Below, piece after piece: positions 1-7,747 of a stretch of 64,000 bases of DNA. The notes beneath the pieces were generated by a model. It did not search any database. It was not told the DNA's origin and saw only the letters and a list, made by a program, of their open reading frames with translations. The translations under genes and the position numbers were made by a program. Numbering within the stretch: position 1 is the stretch's first letter; each line of letters starts with the position of its first letter. The DNA is taken from assembly GCF_002920635.1 (NCBI RefSeq), contig NZ_PQSR01000007.1, positions 62,001-126,000 of the forward strand, read 5' to 3'. This stretch comes from Streptomyces sp. Ru72. Its GTDB lineage: Bacteria > Actinomycetota > Actinomycetes > Streptomycetales > Streptomycetaceae.

Positions 1-1
1 G

Positions 2-19
2 ACCATCACCGTGAAGTGA
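2..19 (+). CDS. 3' end of an upstream gene (partial)
   Basis: Only five codons (T-I-T-V-K) and a TGA are inside the window. The reading is supported by the strong terminator that starts 5 nt after the stop. The product cannot be identified. Confidence 0.35.
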   Translation, partial: TITVK

Positions 20-23
20 CGCC

Positions 24-66
24 GTGAAAGCGGGGGCGTCCCGAACCGGGGCGCCCCCGCTTTCAC
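24..66 (+). terminator. Strong intrinsic hairpin terminator
   Basis: A perfect 15-bp inverted repeat (24-38 paired with 52-66) with a 13-nt loop directly follows the stop at 19. There is no long T tract, which is usual for GC-rich actinomycete terminators. It separates the upstream gene from the DUF952 gene. Confidence 0.8.
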
Positions 67-143
67 GTGCCTGTCCACGGCGCGGGACCGTCCCCGTCCC
101 TGGGCGCGGGGAGGACGGGCCGCACCCGTAGTTGAATCGGGCC

Positions 144-506
144 ATGATCTATCACGTCGTACCGCTCGCCGACTGGAACGCGGCTCCCGACCGCCCGTAC
201 GCCCCCGCCTCCCTCGTGGAGGACGGCTTCGTCCACTGCTCTCCCGACGAGGAGACGACGCTGGCCGTGGTCAACGCGTTCTACCGCGGCGCGCCGAGGC
301 CGTTGCTGGCGCTGCTCCTCGACGAGAGCCGGCTCACCGCGCGGTGCGCGTGGGAGCGTGCGGTCCCCGCGCCGCCGCCGGGCGTGGCCGAGGGCACCCT
401 GTTCCCCCATGTGTTCGGCCCGGTCGACCGCGACGCCGTCGCACGGACCATGGAGGTCGAGTGGGACGAGGAGGGGCGGGCGACCGGACTGAAGGACGCG
501 GACTGA
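144..506 (+). CDS. DUF952 family protein
   Basis: A 120-residue protein covering a complete DUF952 domain: an N-terminal IYHVVPLADW strand, then the DGFVHCSPDE motif at about residues 31-40, and a C-terminal LFPHVFGPVDRDAV segment. The molecular function of the family is not established. No signal peptide or membrane segment is visible, so it is probably cytosolic. ATG 144 is preferred over an in-frame TTG at 132 because the conserved domain starts immediately with M-I-Y-H. A TAGTTG hexamer lies just upstream and could be a -10 element. The gene stands alone and is convergent with the EamA gene that follows. Confidence 0.8.
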   Translation: MIYHVVPLADWNAAPDRPYAPASLVEDGFVHCSPDEETTLAVVNAFYRGAPRPLLALLLDESRLTARCAWERAVPAPPPGVAEGTLFPHVFGPVDRDAVARTMEVEWDEEGRATGLKDAD

Positions 507-661
507 TCCGCGCGTCGATCAGCGCCTGCCGCCGGGCAGCCGGACCGACCTCGGCCCGCCCGCCGTGGTCGCCTCTCCGACCGCGCCCCTGCCACTTCGC
601 CGCGGTCCCCTGGGCCGGTCGGTCCCGGAACACCCGGGACCGGGCCGGAAGGCCTCCTTGG

Positions 662-1624
662 CTATCGTTGCCGGCGGCCGGCGCCGACGGGGGCGGTCAA
701 CAGGACCAGACCCACAGCGAGGACGGCCAGTCCGCACCAAGAGGCGGCGGGGAGGCGTTCGCCGAGGACGGTGACCCCCAGAATCGCCGCCACGGCCGGC
801 TCGGCCAGGGTCAGCGTCGTGGCCATCGACGCCGGGGTGTGGCGCAGTCCGTGCCCGAAGAGCCGGTAGGCCAGGCAGACGGTGAACAGCGCCAGGTACA
901 CGGCCACTGCCGCGCCGCGGGTGGTGGCGAGCCAGTGCGTGTCGAGGAACAGCACGAGCGGCAGGACCAGGAGCCCGGCCGTGCCGAACAGCACGCCCAT
1001 CACCGCATCGGACGGGTGCCCGCGGGTGATGAGCCTGCCGCCGATCAGCGAGTAGGCGGCGTATGACAGTCCCGCGCCCGCGGCGAGCACGACGCCCGTC
1101 AGGTCCATCGGCCTGGCAGGCCCGGTGAGCCCGGGCCCCAGGACCAGGAGGGCGCAGCCCAGCACGGCGGCCGTGGTGGCGCCTGCCCAGCGGGCGGTCG
1201 GCCGCGCCTGTCCGGTGATCCAGGACAGCAGTCCGGCGAAGACCGGCGCGCTGCCCAGCGCGATGACGGTGGCCACGGCCACGCCGGTGCGGGCCACCGC
1301 CGGGTAGAAGGTGACCGGATACCCGGCCACCGCCAGTGCGCCGAGGACGAGCAGCCACCGTTCGGGGCTCGTGCACGCGGCGGGCAGGGAGGGGACGCCG
1401 CGAGAGGTGAGGAACAGCAGGATGCCGCCGAGGGTGAGACCTGCGCAGCCGATGGCCGCCGCGGGTGCGCCGGCTGGTGCCAGAGAACTGGCGGTCCCGG
1501 TCGTGCCCCACAGCACGGCCGAGGTGAGGATGGGAGCGGGGCCGCTGAGGAGACCGCTGCCGGAAGGGCGCCGGCAGGCGGCGGCCGGGCGCGCGGGAGT
1601 CAGAGGGGTGGTGCGGTTCGGCAC
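662..1624 (-). CDS. EamA/DMT family transporter
   Basis: About 320 residues made of ten hydrophobic segments arranged as two EamA repeats, the usual size of drug/metabolite transporter exporters of the inner membrane. The second repeat ends with the characteristic TLTLAEPAVAAILGVTVLGE segment. The substrate cannot be deduced. The GTG at 1624 is chosen because a GGAAG ribosome site precedes it by about 9 nt; the frame stays open upstream to 1729 but that extension is Arg-rich and looks non-coding. A second, unrelated EamA protein lies at 16470. It is a single gene on the minus strand, convergent with DUF952. Confidence 0.85.
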   Translation of the reverse strand: MPNRTTPLTPARPAAACRRPSGSGLLSGPAPILTSAVLWGTTGTASSLAPAGAPAAAIGCAGLTLGGILLFLTSRGVPSLPAACTSPERWLLVLGALAVAGYPVTFYPAVARTGVAVATVIALGSAPVFAGLLSWITGQARPTARWAGATTAAVLGCALLVLGPGLTGPARPMDLTGVVLAAGAGLSYAAYSLIGGRLITRGHPSDAVMGVLFGTAGLLVLPLVLFLDTHWLATTRGAAVAVYLALFTVCLAYRLFGHGLRHTPASMATTLTLAEPAVAAILGVTVLGERLPAASWCGLAVLAVGLVLLTAPVGAGRRQR

Positions 1625-1923
1625 AGTCGTGATCTTCCGTCGTCGAATGCGTCTGGGACTGGATCCGAAACGGGCGCACGACAAAACGACCCCTGGCCGC
1701 CCAGTGGGTCGGCCGGAGAACGGAATCAAACCGTCAGTGCCTGCGCCCGGTCAGGCGCAGAGCGGCGGCAGAACGACGTGCCAGTAGGTGTTCACGCGGC
1801 GATGGTACCCGGCCGGGCCGCGGGTGCCGCGCGCACGGGCCGGAAGCACGGGCTCGCCCGACGCCTCCGCCATACGACGAGGGCGGGACCCGAAAGCCCC
1901 GCCCAGACCCACGAAACCTCAAC

Positions 1924-2355
1924 TCACGGCCACACCAGGCAATACGGCTGATGCCCCGCCTCATGCAGCCGGTGGCTGAAATCCTGCCACTCGTGCAGCA
2001 GCTGGTACACGTTGAACGCGTCCCGCGGGCCGCCCCGGTCCGGCACCGTCGACCAGATGAAGGCCGCCGCGCCGACCTGTTCCTCGCCGATGCCGCGCAG
2101 CGGGTCCACGACCGTCATGGGGAGTTTGACGACCGCGTAGTCGGGGTGGAGGACCACCAGTTCCAGCGGTGGGACCTTGTGCAGCGGGACGCCCTCGATG
2201 CCCGTGAGGACCATCGCCGCCATCGTCTCCGGCTTGATCTTGGTGAACATGCCGCCCATGCCGAGCTCGTCGCCGCCGAGTTCCTCGGGACGCATCGAGA
2301 TCGGGACACGGGCTGCCGTGGCGCCGTCCGGCGCGCCGAAGTACTTGTACGTCAC
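1924..2355 (-). CDS. Conserved hypothetical protein upstream of hemL
   Basis: I do not recognise a named domain. The protein is about 143 residues, soluble, without signal peptide or membrane segments. The well-composed part starts at TYKYFG and ends with HQPYCLVWP. It contains a Gly/Met-rich stretch (LGMGGMFTKIKPETM) and an aromatic C-terminal half (AAFIWSTVP, FNVYQLLHEWQDF). The start is uncertain: GTG 2355 is taken because the sequence upstream in the frame (to 2604) turns into low-complexity Arg/Gly typical of non-coding frames; GTG 2361 is equally possible. It is divergent from hemL and shares the intervening promoter region. Confidence 0.6.
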   Translation of the reverse strand: MTYKYFGAPDGATAARVPISMRPEELGGDELGMGGMFTKIKPETMAAMVLTGIEGVPLHKVPPLELVVLHPDYAVVKLPMTVVDPLRGIGEEQVGAAAFIWSTVPDRGGPRDAFNVYQLLHEWQDFSHRLHEAGHQPYCLVWP

Positions 2356-2743
2356 CCCCACCCGACCACCATTCCCGCTTCCTGCCCCGAGCCGATCCCG
2401 CCGACGGTTCACATGGTCCATGCCATCCATACGCGTCAGCCGGTCGATTCGCTCAGGACCGCCGGGAGCGACAGGACCACCCTGTGAGCCCTGCGTCTGA
2501 CGTGTCTCGCTCGTCTCCTCCGCGTCGCGCCGGTGCCTTCCCCGCCGGGCACGCCGAGGACCCAGGTCATCGGTCCCCTCGCCCAGTCCGCCACCGCGAT
2601 GCATATCTCCACCCGACTGCTTTTCTAGGACGCGTGGCCCCCGCCGCGCAACCCGATCATCGTGTCAGTGACCTCCCCCACGGCCGCCCGCCGAAACGTG
2701 CGTTCAACCACCTGTCCGCAGGATCTTCGAGGCCTCTGACACC
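2356..2743. other. Divergent intergenic region before hemL
   Basis: This 388-bp gap separates the minus-strand unknown gene from hemL. The only feature with a clear role is the GAGG at 2729-2732, 11 nt before the hemL ATG. I see no convincing -35/-10 pair, hairpin or repeat. Part may encode an N-terminal extension of the minus-strand gene if a more upstream start is used. Confidence 0.4.
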
Positions 2744-4063
2744 ATGGCTAGTGTGAGCTATCCGTACGAAGCCCCAGTTTCGCAGACTCTTTTCGAGCGC
2801 GCGGCGGTCGTCACGCCCGGCGGCGTGAACTCTCCGGTGCGCGCCTTCCGCGCCGTGGGCGGTACGCCCCGGTTCATGGTGTCCGGCAATGGTCCGTATC
2901 TGACCGACGCCGATGGACGCGAATACGTCGACCTCGTGTGTTCCTGGGGGCCCATGATCCTCGGGCACTCCCACCCGGACGTGATCGCCGCGGTCCAGGA
3001 GGCCGTCGCCCGCGGTACCTCCTTCGGTACGCCCGGTGAGGGCGAGGTCGCTCTCGCCGAGGAGATCGTCGCCCGGGTCGCGCCCGTCGAGCAGGTCCGG
3101 CTCGTCTCCAGCGGCACCGAGGCCACCATGTCCGCCATCCGGCTCGCCCGCGGGTTCACCCAGCGGTCCAAGGTGATCAAGTTCGCCGGTTGCTATCACG
3201 GGCACGTCGATTCGCTGCTGGCCGCGGCGGGCAGTGGTGTGGCCACCTTCGCGCTGCCCGACACCCCGGGTGTCACCGGCGCCCAGGCCGGCGACACCAT
3301 CGTGCTCCCCTACAACGACCTCGAGGCCGTCCGCGCCGCCTTCGCCGCGCACCCCGGCGAGATCGCCTGCGTGATCACCGAGGCATCCCCGGGGAACATG
3401 GGCGTGGTCCCGCCGCTGCCCGGGTTCAACCAGGGGCTCAAGGACCTGTGCCGGGACAACGGCGCCCTTTACATCTCCGACGAGGTCATGACCGGGTTCC
3501 GCACCAGCAGGGCCGGCTGGTACGGCATCGACGGGGTCGAGCCCGACCTGATGACGTTCGGCAAGGTCATGGGCGGCGGTTTCCCCGCCGCCGCGTTCGG
3601 CGGCCGCGAGGACGTCATGGCGCACCTCGCGCCGGCCGGGCCCGTCTACCAGGCCGGCACCCTCTCCGGGAACCCCGTGGCCACCGCCGCCGGCCTCGCC
3701 CAGCTGCGGCTGCTCGACGACGCCGCGTACGAGAAGGTCGACGCCGTCTCGGTCGAGATCCGCACGCTCGTCACGGAGGCGCTGAGCAAGGAGGGCGTGG
3801 CGCACCAGTTGCAGAACGCCTCGAACATGTTCTCCGTGTTCTTCACCGACCGGCCGGTGCGCAACTACGAGGACGCCAAGGCGCAGGAGTCCTACCGGTT
3901 CACCGCCTTCTTCCACTCCCTCCTCTCCCAGGGCGTCTACCTGCCGCCCTCCTCCTTCGAGTCCTGGTTCGTCTCCACCGCGCACGACGAGCGGGCCATC
4001 CAGCGGATCGCCGACGCCCTTCCGGCGGCGGCCCGGGCAGCAGCGGAGGCAACCGCGGCATGA
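2744..4063 (+). CDS. hemL: Glutamate-1-semialdehyde 2,1-aminomutase
   Basis: A cytosolic PLP enzyme that converts glutamate-1-semialdehyde to 5-aminolevulinate, the last C5-pathway step before porphobilinogen and so the entry to haem and cobalamin. The 439-residue length is typical. Family marks include [13 protein letters not shown] near the N-terminus, the [15 protein letters not shown] segment, [15 protein letters not shown], the DEVMTGFR aspartate region and the PLP lysine in [10 protein letters not shown] (Lys274). ATG 2744 is chosen because a GAGG site lies 11 nt upstream; an in-frame GTG at 2753 is an alternative. It overlaps the phosphatase gene by ATGA, so the two are probably translationally coupled. 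The haem supply role fits the cytochrome maturation genes 2-6 kb downstream. Confidence 0.96.
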   Translation: MASVSYPYEAPVSQTLFERAAVVTPGGVNSPVRAFRAVGGTPRFMVSGNGPYLTDADGREYVDLVCSWGPMILGHSHPDVIAAVQEAVARGTSFGTPGEGEVALAEEIVARVAPVEQVRLVSSGTEATMSAIRLARGFTQRSKVIKFAGCYHGHVDSLLAAAGSGVATFALPDTPGVTGAQAGDTIVLPYNDLEAVRAAFAAHPGEIACVITEASPGNMGVVPPLPGFNQGLKDLCRDNGALYISDEVMTGFRTSRAGWYGIDGVEPDLMTFGKVMGGGFPAAAFGGREDVMAHLAPAGPVYQAGTLSGNPVATAAGLAQLRLLDDAAYEKVDAVSVEIRTLVTEALSKEGVAHQLQNASNMFSVFFTDRPVRNYEDAKAQESYRFTAFFHSLLSQGVYLPPSSFESWFVSTAHDERAIQRIADALPAAARAAAEATAA

Positions 4064-4749
4064 GCGACATCACAGTCGTCCACCTGATGCGGCACGGTGA
4101 GGTCGCCAACCCGGACGGGATCCTCTACGGAAGACTGCCCGGCTACCACCTCTCCGAGCTCGGCCGGCAGATGGCCGAGCGGGTCGCCGAGCACCTGGCC
4201 TCCCGGGACATCACCCACGTCGTCTCCTCCCCGCTGGAGCGGGCGCAGGAGACGGCCACTCCGATCGCCAAGGCACACGGTCTCGATCTCGCCACCGACG
4301 AGCGGCTCATCGAGGCCGACAACGTGTTCCAGGGGAAGACCTTCGGTGTCGGGGACGGGGCGCTCAGACGGCCCGAGAACTGGAAGCACCTGGTCAACCC
4401 GTTCAAGCCGTCCTGGGGCGAGCCGTACGTGGAGCAGGTCGTCCGGATGATGGCGGCGCTGAACGCCGCCAAGGACGCCGCGCGCGGGCACGAGGCCGTG
4501 TGCGTGAGCCACCAGCTGCCGATCTGGATCGTGCGCAGCTTCGTGGAGCGGCGGCGGCTGTGGCACGACCCGCGCAAGCGGCAGTGCACGCTCGCCTCCC
4601 TCACCACGTTCACGTACCAGGGCGACAAGATCGTGTCGGTGGGCTACACCGAGCCGGCCCGCGACCTGGTGCCGCCGCATCTGCGCGCGGGCGCCAAGCC
4701 GGCGAAGGGGAAGTCCGCTGCGGGCAACGGCAAGGCGTTCGGGGCCTGA
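4060..4749 (+). CDS. Histidine phosphatase (phosphoglycerate mutase-like) protein
   Basis: A 229-residue member of the histidine phosphatase superfamily. The N-terminal LMRHGE motif holds Arg11 and the phospho-acceptor His12, and the second catalytic histidine lies in CVSHQLPIW. The Lys-rich C-terminal tail ([13 protein letters not shown]) is not part of the fold. It lacks the substrate signature of glycolytic mutases, so a phosphatase role on an unknown small phosphorylated compound is likelier. The start codon overlaps the hemL stop (ATGA), making hemL and this gene one operon. It is likely cytosolic. Confidence 0.88.
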   Translation: MSDITVVHLMRHGEVANPDGILYGRLPGYHLSELGRQMAERVAEHLASRDITHVVSSPLERAQETATPIAKAHGLDLATDERLIEADNVFQGKTFGVGDGALRRPENWKHLVNPFKPSWGEPYVEQVVRMMAALNAAKDAARGHEAVCVSHQLPIWIVRSFVERRRLWHDPRKRQCTLASLTTFTYQGDKIVSVGYTEPARDLVPPHLRAGAKPAKGKSAAGNGKAFGA

Positions 4750-4887
4750 GCGCCTTTCCGCGCGGTGTCCTGCAGTTGACGGTCCGGCGTACGCTTCGTC
4801 ACAAGACGTATCCAGTCCTGGCATCAGGCAGTATCTTCGTAAAATCCGCTACAGGTATGCGGTTTCAGCGGAACCTGCCTCTCCATC

Positions 4888-4921
4888 GCGCCCTCTCACT
4901 GTGCGACCACTGAGAGGGCGC
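4888..4921 (+). terminator. Inverted repeat: terminator or leader hairpin
   Basis: A perfect 11-bp inverted repeat (GCGCCCTCTCA at 4888-4898 with 4911-4921, 12-nt loop). It sits 138 nt after the phosphatase stop and only 17 nt before the next start codon. It could end the hemL transcript or be an operator or 5'-UTR hairpin controlling the deacetylase gene. Confidence 0.5.
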
Positions 4922-4938
4922 TATGAGATGGGGACGGA

Positions 4939-6270
4939 ATGCGGGACATCAGCCGACGGGGACTCATAGGACTCGGCGCGGGTACGGCGGCGGCCATGGG
5001 ACTCGCCGCCTGTGGTACCCAGCACGACGGCGCGAGTCCCGCCCACGGTTCCGACAAGGGGGGATCCGACGCCACGGGAGGTCCCAGCAACAGCCCCACG
5101 GCCACCGGGCGTCCGCTGGGTGACGGCTCCACCGCCGACACCGGCAAGCAGCCGAACCAGCCGGACAAGCCGGTGCCGCTGGAGCCGGGCCAGACTCCTC
5201 CGCAGTTCGTGGTCTTCTCCTGGGACGGCGCCGGCGAGGTCGGCAACGGGCTCTTCCCGCGCTTCCTGGACCTCGCCAAGGAGCACGGCGCGCACATGAC
5301 GTTCTTCCTCTCCGGGCTCTACCTGCTGCCGGAGTCGAAGAAGCGCAAGTACCTGCCGCCGAACAACGCTCCGGGCGCCTCCGACATCGGCTACCTCAGC
5401 GACGAGCACATCAAGTCCACGCTGACCAACGTCCGCCGGGCCTGGCTCGAAGGCCACGAGATAGGCACCCACTTCAACGGCCACTTCTGTGGCGAAGCTC
5501 ACGGCTCGGTCAAGTGGTGGAAGCCCAAGCAGTGGCGCAGCGAGATCGACCAGGCAAAGGCCTTCGTCAAGGAGTGGAAGACCAACACCGGCTGGCACGA
5601 CCTGCCGCCGCTGCCGTTCGACTACGACAAGGAACTGGTCGGGGGCCGTACGCCCTGCCTGCTCGGCCAGGACAACCTGCTGCCCACCGCCCGTGAGCTC
5701 GGCTGGCGCTACGACGCCTCCTCGCCCGGCGGCAACCAGGTGTGGCCGGTGAAGCGGCACGGGCTGTGGGACTACCCGCTCCAGGCGATCCCGTTCCCGG
5801 GGCACAGCTTCCAGGTGCTGTCCATGGACTACAACATCCTGGCCAACCAGTCGAAGAACTCGACCAAGGCGCCCGCGTACAACTACCCGGGCTGGCGACA
5901 GCAGGCTGCACAGGCCTACATAGCCGGATTCAGGCGGGCATACGAGACGAACCGGGCACCGTTCTTCATAGGCAACCACTTCGAGCACTGGAACGGCGGC
6001 ATCTACATGGACGCCGTCGAAGAGGCGTTCAAGCACATCGCTCGCGAGAAGGAGAAGGGCGCCGACGTCCGCATCGTCTCCTTCCGGCAGTTCACGGACT
6101 GGATCGACGTGCAGCGGCCCGAGATCGTGGCCAAGCTGCGCACGCTCGGGGTCGGGCAGGCGCCGACCGGTGGCTGGAAGGCGTTCCTCTCCGAAACCTC
6201 CGGCACCGGCAAGAAGACCTCGGGCGGCCCCTCGGGCGCTTCTTCGGGAAGCCCCTCGAACCCCGCCTGA
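4939..6270 (+). CDS. Exported polysaccharide deacetylase-like lipoprotein
   Basis: A 443-residue protein with a twin-arginine signal (SRRGLIGLG) ending in a lipobox (GLAAC), so it is probably exported by Tat and anchored as a lipoprotein. A Ser/Gly/Pro linker follows, then a NodB/CE4-like fold: FVVFSWDGAG supplies the metal aspartate (Asp96) and GTHFNGH the His178/His182 pair (H-x3-H). The motif 1 sequence SWDG deviates from the usual TFDDG, so the substrate may not be chitin or peptidoglycan. The C-terminus is Ser/Gly/Pro-rich. A GGGGACGGA ribosome site sits next to the ATG. It precedes the cytochrome c maturation genes but is separated from them by 66 nt. Confidence 0.82.
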   Translation: MRDISRRGLIGLGAGTAAAMGLAACGTQHDGASPAHGSDKGGSDATGGPSNSPTATGRPLGDGSTADTGKQPNQPDKPVPLEPGQTPPQFVVFSWDGAGEVGNGLFPRFLDLAKEHGAHMTFFLSGLYLLPESKKRKYLPPNNAPGASDIGYLSDEHIKSTLTNVRRAWLEGHEIGTHFNGHFCGEAHGSVKWWKPKQWRSEIDQAKAFVKEWKTNTGWHDLPPLPFDYDKELVGGRTPCLLGQDNLLPTARELGWRYDASSPGGNQVWPVKRHGLWDYPLQAIPFPGHSFQVLSMDYNILANQSKNSTKAPAYNYPGWRQQAAQAYIAGFRRAYETNRAPFFIGNHFEHWNGGIYMDAVEEAFKHIAREKEKGADVRIVSFRQFTDWIDVQRPEIVAKLRTLGVGQAPTGGWKAFLSETSGTGKKTSGGPSGASSGSPSNPA

Positions 6271-6336
6271 AATGCGGGTTTCCGCCCACAAGGGGGGTGG
6301 GCAAGATCCCCGGAACGGACATGCGAAACTTTTCAC

Positions 6337-6972
6337 ATGAGTGCCGCCTGCCGCGCCCCCCAGCGCCTGAACCGCACCCGTAGCCGCAGCCGCCGACGCG
6401 CCGTCCTGGCCACCGCCGGGGCCGCCGTCGCGGCGCTCGTGCTGTCCGCCTGCGGATCCGGCGGCACCTCCGGGGGTTCGGGCAACACCAACTTCATCAC
6501 CGGCAAGGACGGCATCGCGACCGTCAAGAAGGGCGAGCGGGCCGACGCCCCAGACCTGTCCGGCACGACCATCGACGGCAAGAAGCTCGACGTCGCCGAC
6601 TACAAGGGCAAGGTCGTCGTCATCAACGTCTGGGGCTCCTGGTGCCCGCCCTGCCGGGCCGAGGCCCCCAACTTCGTCAAGGTCGCCAAGGAGACGGCGG
6701 GCAAGGGCGTCCAGTTCGTCGGCATCAACACCCGCGACACCAGCACCGGTCCGGCCCGCGCCTTCGAGCAGCAGTACGGGGTCACCTACCCGAGCCTGTA
6801 CGACCCGACGGGCAAGCTCATGCTCCGCTTCAAGAAGGGCACGCTCAACCCGCAGGCGATCCCGTCCACGCTGATCATCGACAGGGACGGGAAGATCGCC
6901 GCGCGCACCCTGCAGGCCCTCACCGAGGACAAGCTGCGCGAGATGCTCGACCCGGTCGTCGCGGAGAAGTGA
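6337..6972 (+). CDS. Thioredoxin-fold lipoprotein of cytochrome c maturation (ResA/CcsX-like)
   Basis: A 211-residue TlpA/ResA-type protein. The N-terminus carries an Arg-rich stretch, a hydrophobic core and a lipobox (LSACG), so it should be tethered outside the membrane. The catalytic motif is W-C-P-P-C (Cys103, Cys106) within a redoxin domain containing the usual VVINVWGSW strand and the cis-Pro region QAIPSTLIID. In system II it keeps apocytochrome c CXXCH cysteines reduced, receiving electrons from CcdA, which is the next gene (1 nt gap). It is the first gene of the ccs operon. Confidence 0.9.
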   Translation: MSAACRAPQRLNRTRSRSRRRAVLATAGAAVAALVLSACGSGGTSGGSGNTNFITGKDGIATVKKGERADAPDLSGTTIDGKKLDVADYKGKVVVINVWGSWCPPCRAEAPNFVKVAKETAGKGVQFVGINTRDTSTGPARAFEQQYGVTYPSLYDPTGKLMLRFKKGTLNPQAIPSTLIIDRDGKIAARTLQALTEDKLREMLDPVVAEK

Positions 6973-6973
6973 C

Positions 6974-7744
6974 GTGACGGCCGTCTCCACGCTCGCCGCC
7001 GAGGGCTACAACGGCACGGTGCTCAACGGAGCCCTGCTGGTCGCCCTCCCCGTCGCCCTGCTCGGCGGTCTCGTCTCCTTCTTCTCCCCGTGCGTCCTGC
7101 CGCTGGTGCCCGGCTACCTGTCGTATGTGACCGGGGTCACCGGCACCGACCTGGCCGAGGCCCGGCGCGGGCGGATGGTCGCGGGCGCCTCCCTGTTCGT
7201 GCTCGGCTTCACCGCCGTGTTCGTCTCCAGCGGGGCGCTGTTCGGTTTCTTCGGCTCGACGCTGCAGGAGCACAAGGACGTTCTGTCCAAGGTGCTGGGC
7301 GTCTTCATGATCCTCATGGGTCTGTTCTTCATGGGGGCGATGCCCTGGTTCACCCAGCGCGAGTTCCGCCTCCACAAGCGGCCCGTGGCGGGACTGGTCA
7401 GCGCCCCCGTGCTGGGCGCGCTGTTCGGCATCGGCTGGACCCCGTGCATCGGCCCGACGCTGTCCTCGGTGCTGATGCTCTCCTCCGACCAGGGCAGCGC
7501 GGGCCGCGGCGCCCTCCTCACCGTCGCCTACTGCCTCGGCCTCGGCGTGCCCTTCGTGCTCGCCGCCGTCGCCTTCCGCAAGGCGCTCGGCGCGTTCGGC
7601 TGGGTCAAGCGGCACTACCAGTGGGTGATGCGCATCGGCGGCGGCATGATGATCGCGACCGGGCTGCTGCTGGTCACCGGCGCCTGGGACGGCATCGTGC
7701 AGCAGATGCAGAGCTGGTCCGACGGCTTCACGGTGGGGGTCTGA
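6974..7744 (+). CDS. ccdA: Cytochrome c biogenesis protein CcdA
   Basis: A 256-residue membrane protein of the CcdA/DsbD-core family that passes electrons from cytosolic thioredoxin across the membrane to the exported thioredoxin-fold partner. About six hydrophobic segments are visible. The two conserved redox cysteines occur in FFSPCVLPLVPGY and GWTPCIGPTLSSVL, both in the expected proline-flanked form. The GTG start lies 1 nt after the preceding stop, with GGAGAAG as ribosome site. The gene is followed after 3 nt by resB. The order thioredoxin-ccdA-resB-ccsB is a standard system II operon. Confidence 0.95.
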   Translation: MTAVSTLAAEGYNGTVLNGALLVALPVALLGGLVSFFSPCVLPLVPGYLSYVTGVTGTDLAEARRGRMVAGASLFVLGFTAVFVSSGALFGFFGSTLQEHKDVLSKVLGVFMILMGLFFMGAMPWFTQREFRLHKRPVAGLVSAPVLGALFGIGWTPCIGPTLSSVLMLSSDQGSAGRGALLTVAYCLGLGVPFVLAAVAFRKALGAFGWVKRHYQWVMRIGGGMMIATGLLLVTGAWDGIVQQMQSWSDGFTVGV

Positions 7745-7747
7745 TCC

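Noticed and set aside
1625-1923. An extra gene between the EamA gene and the unknown minus-strand gene
   Set aside because: Open frames here are short, Arg/Pro-rich and without motifs; nothing can be supported in this 299-bp gap.
5003-6990. Long minus-strand open frame opposite the deacetylase and thioredoxin genes
   Set aside because: Composition is dominated by Gly/Val/Arg/Leu with no recognisable motif, and it opposes genes with intact signal peptides and catalytic motifs.
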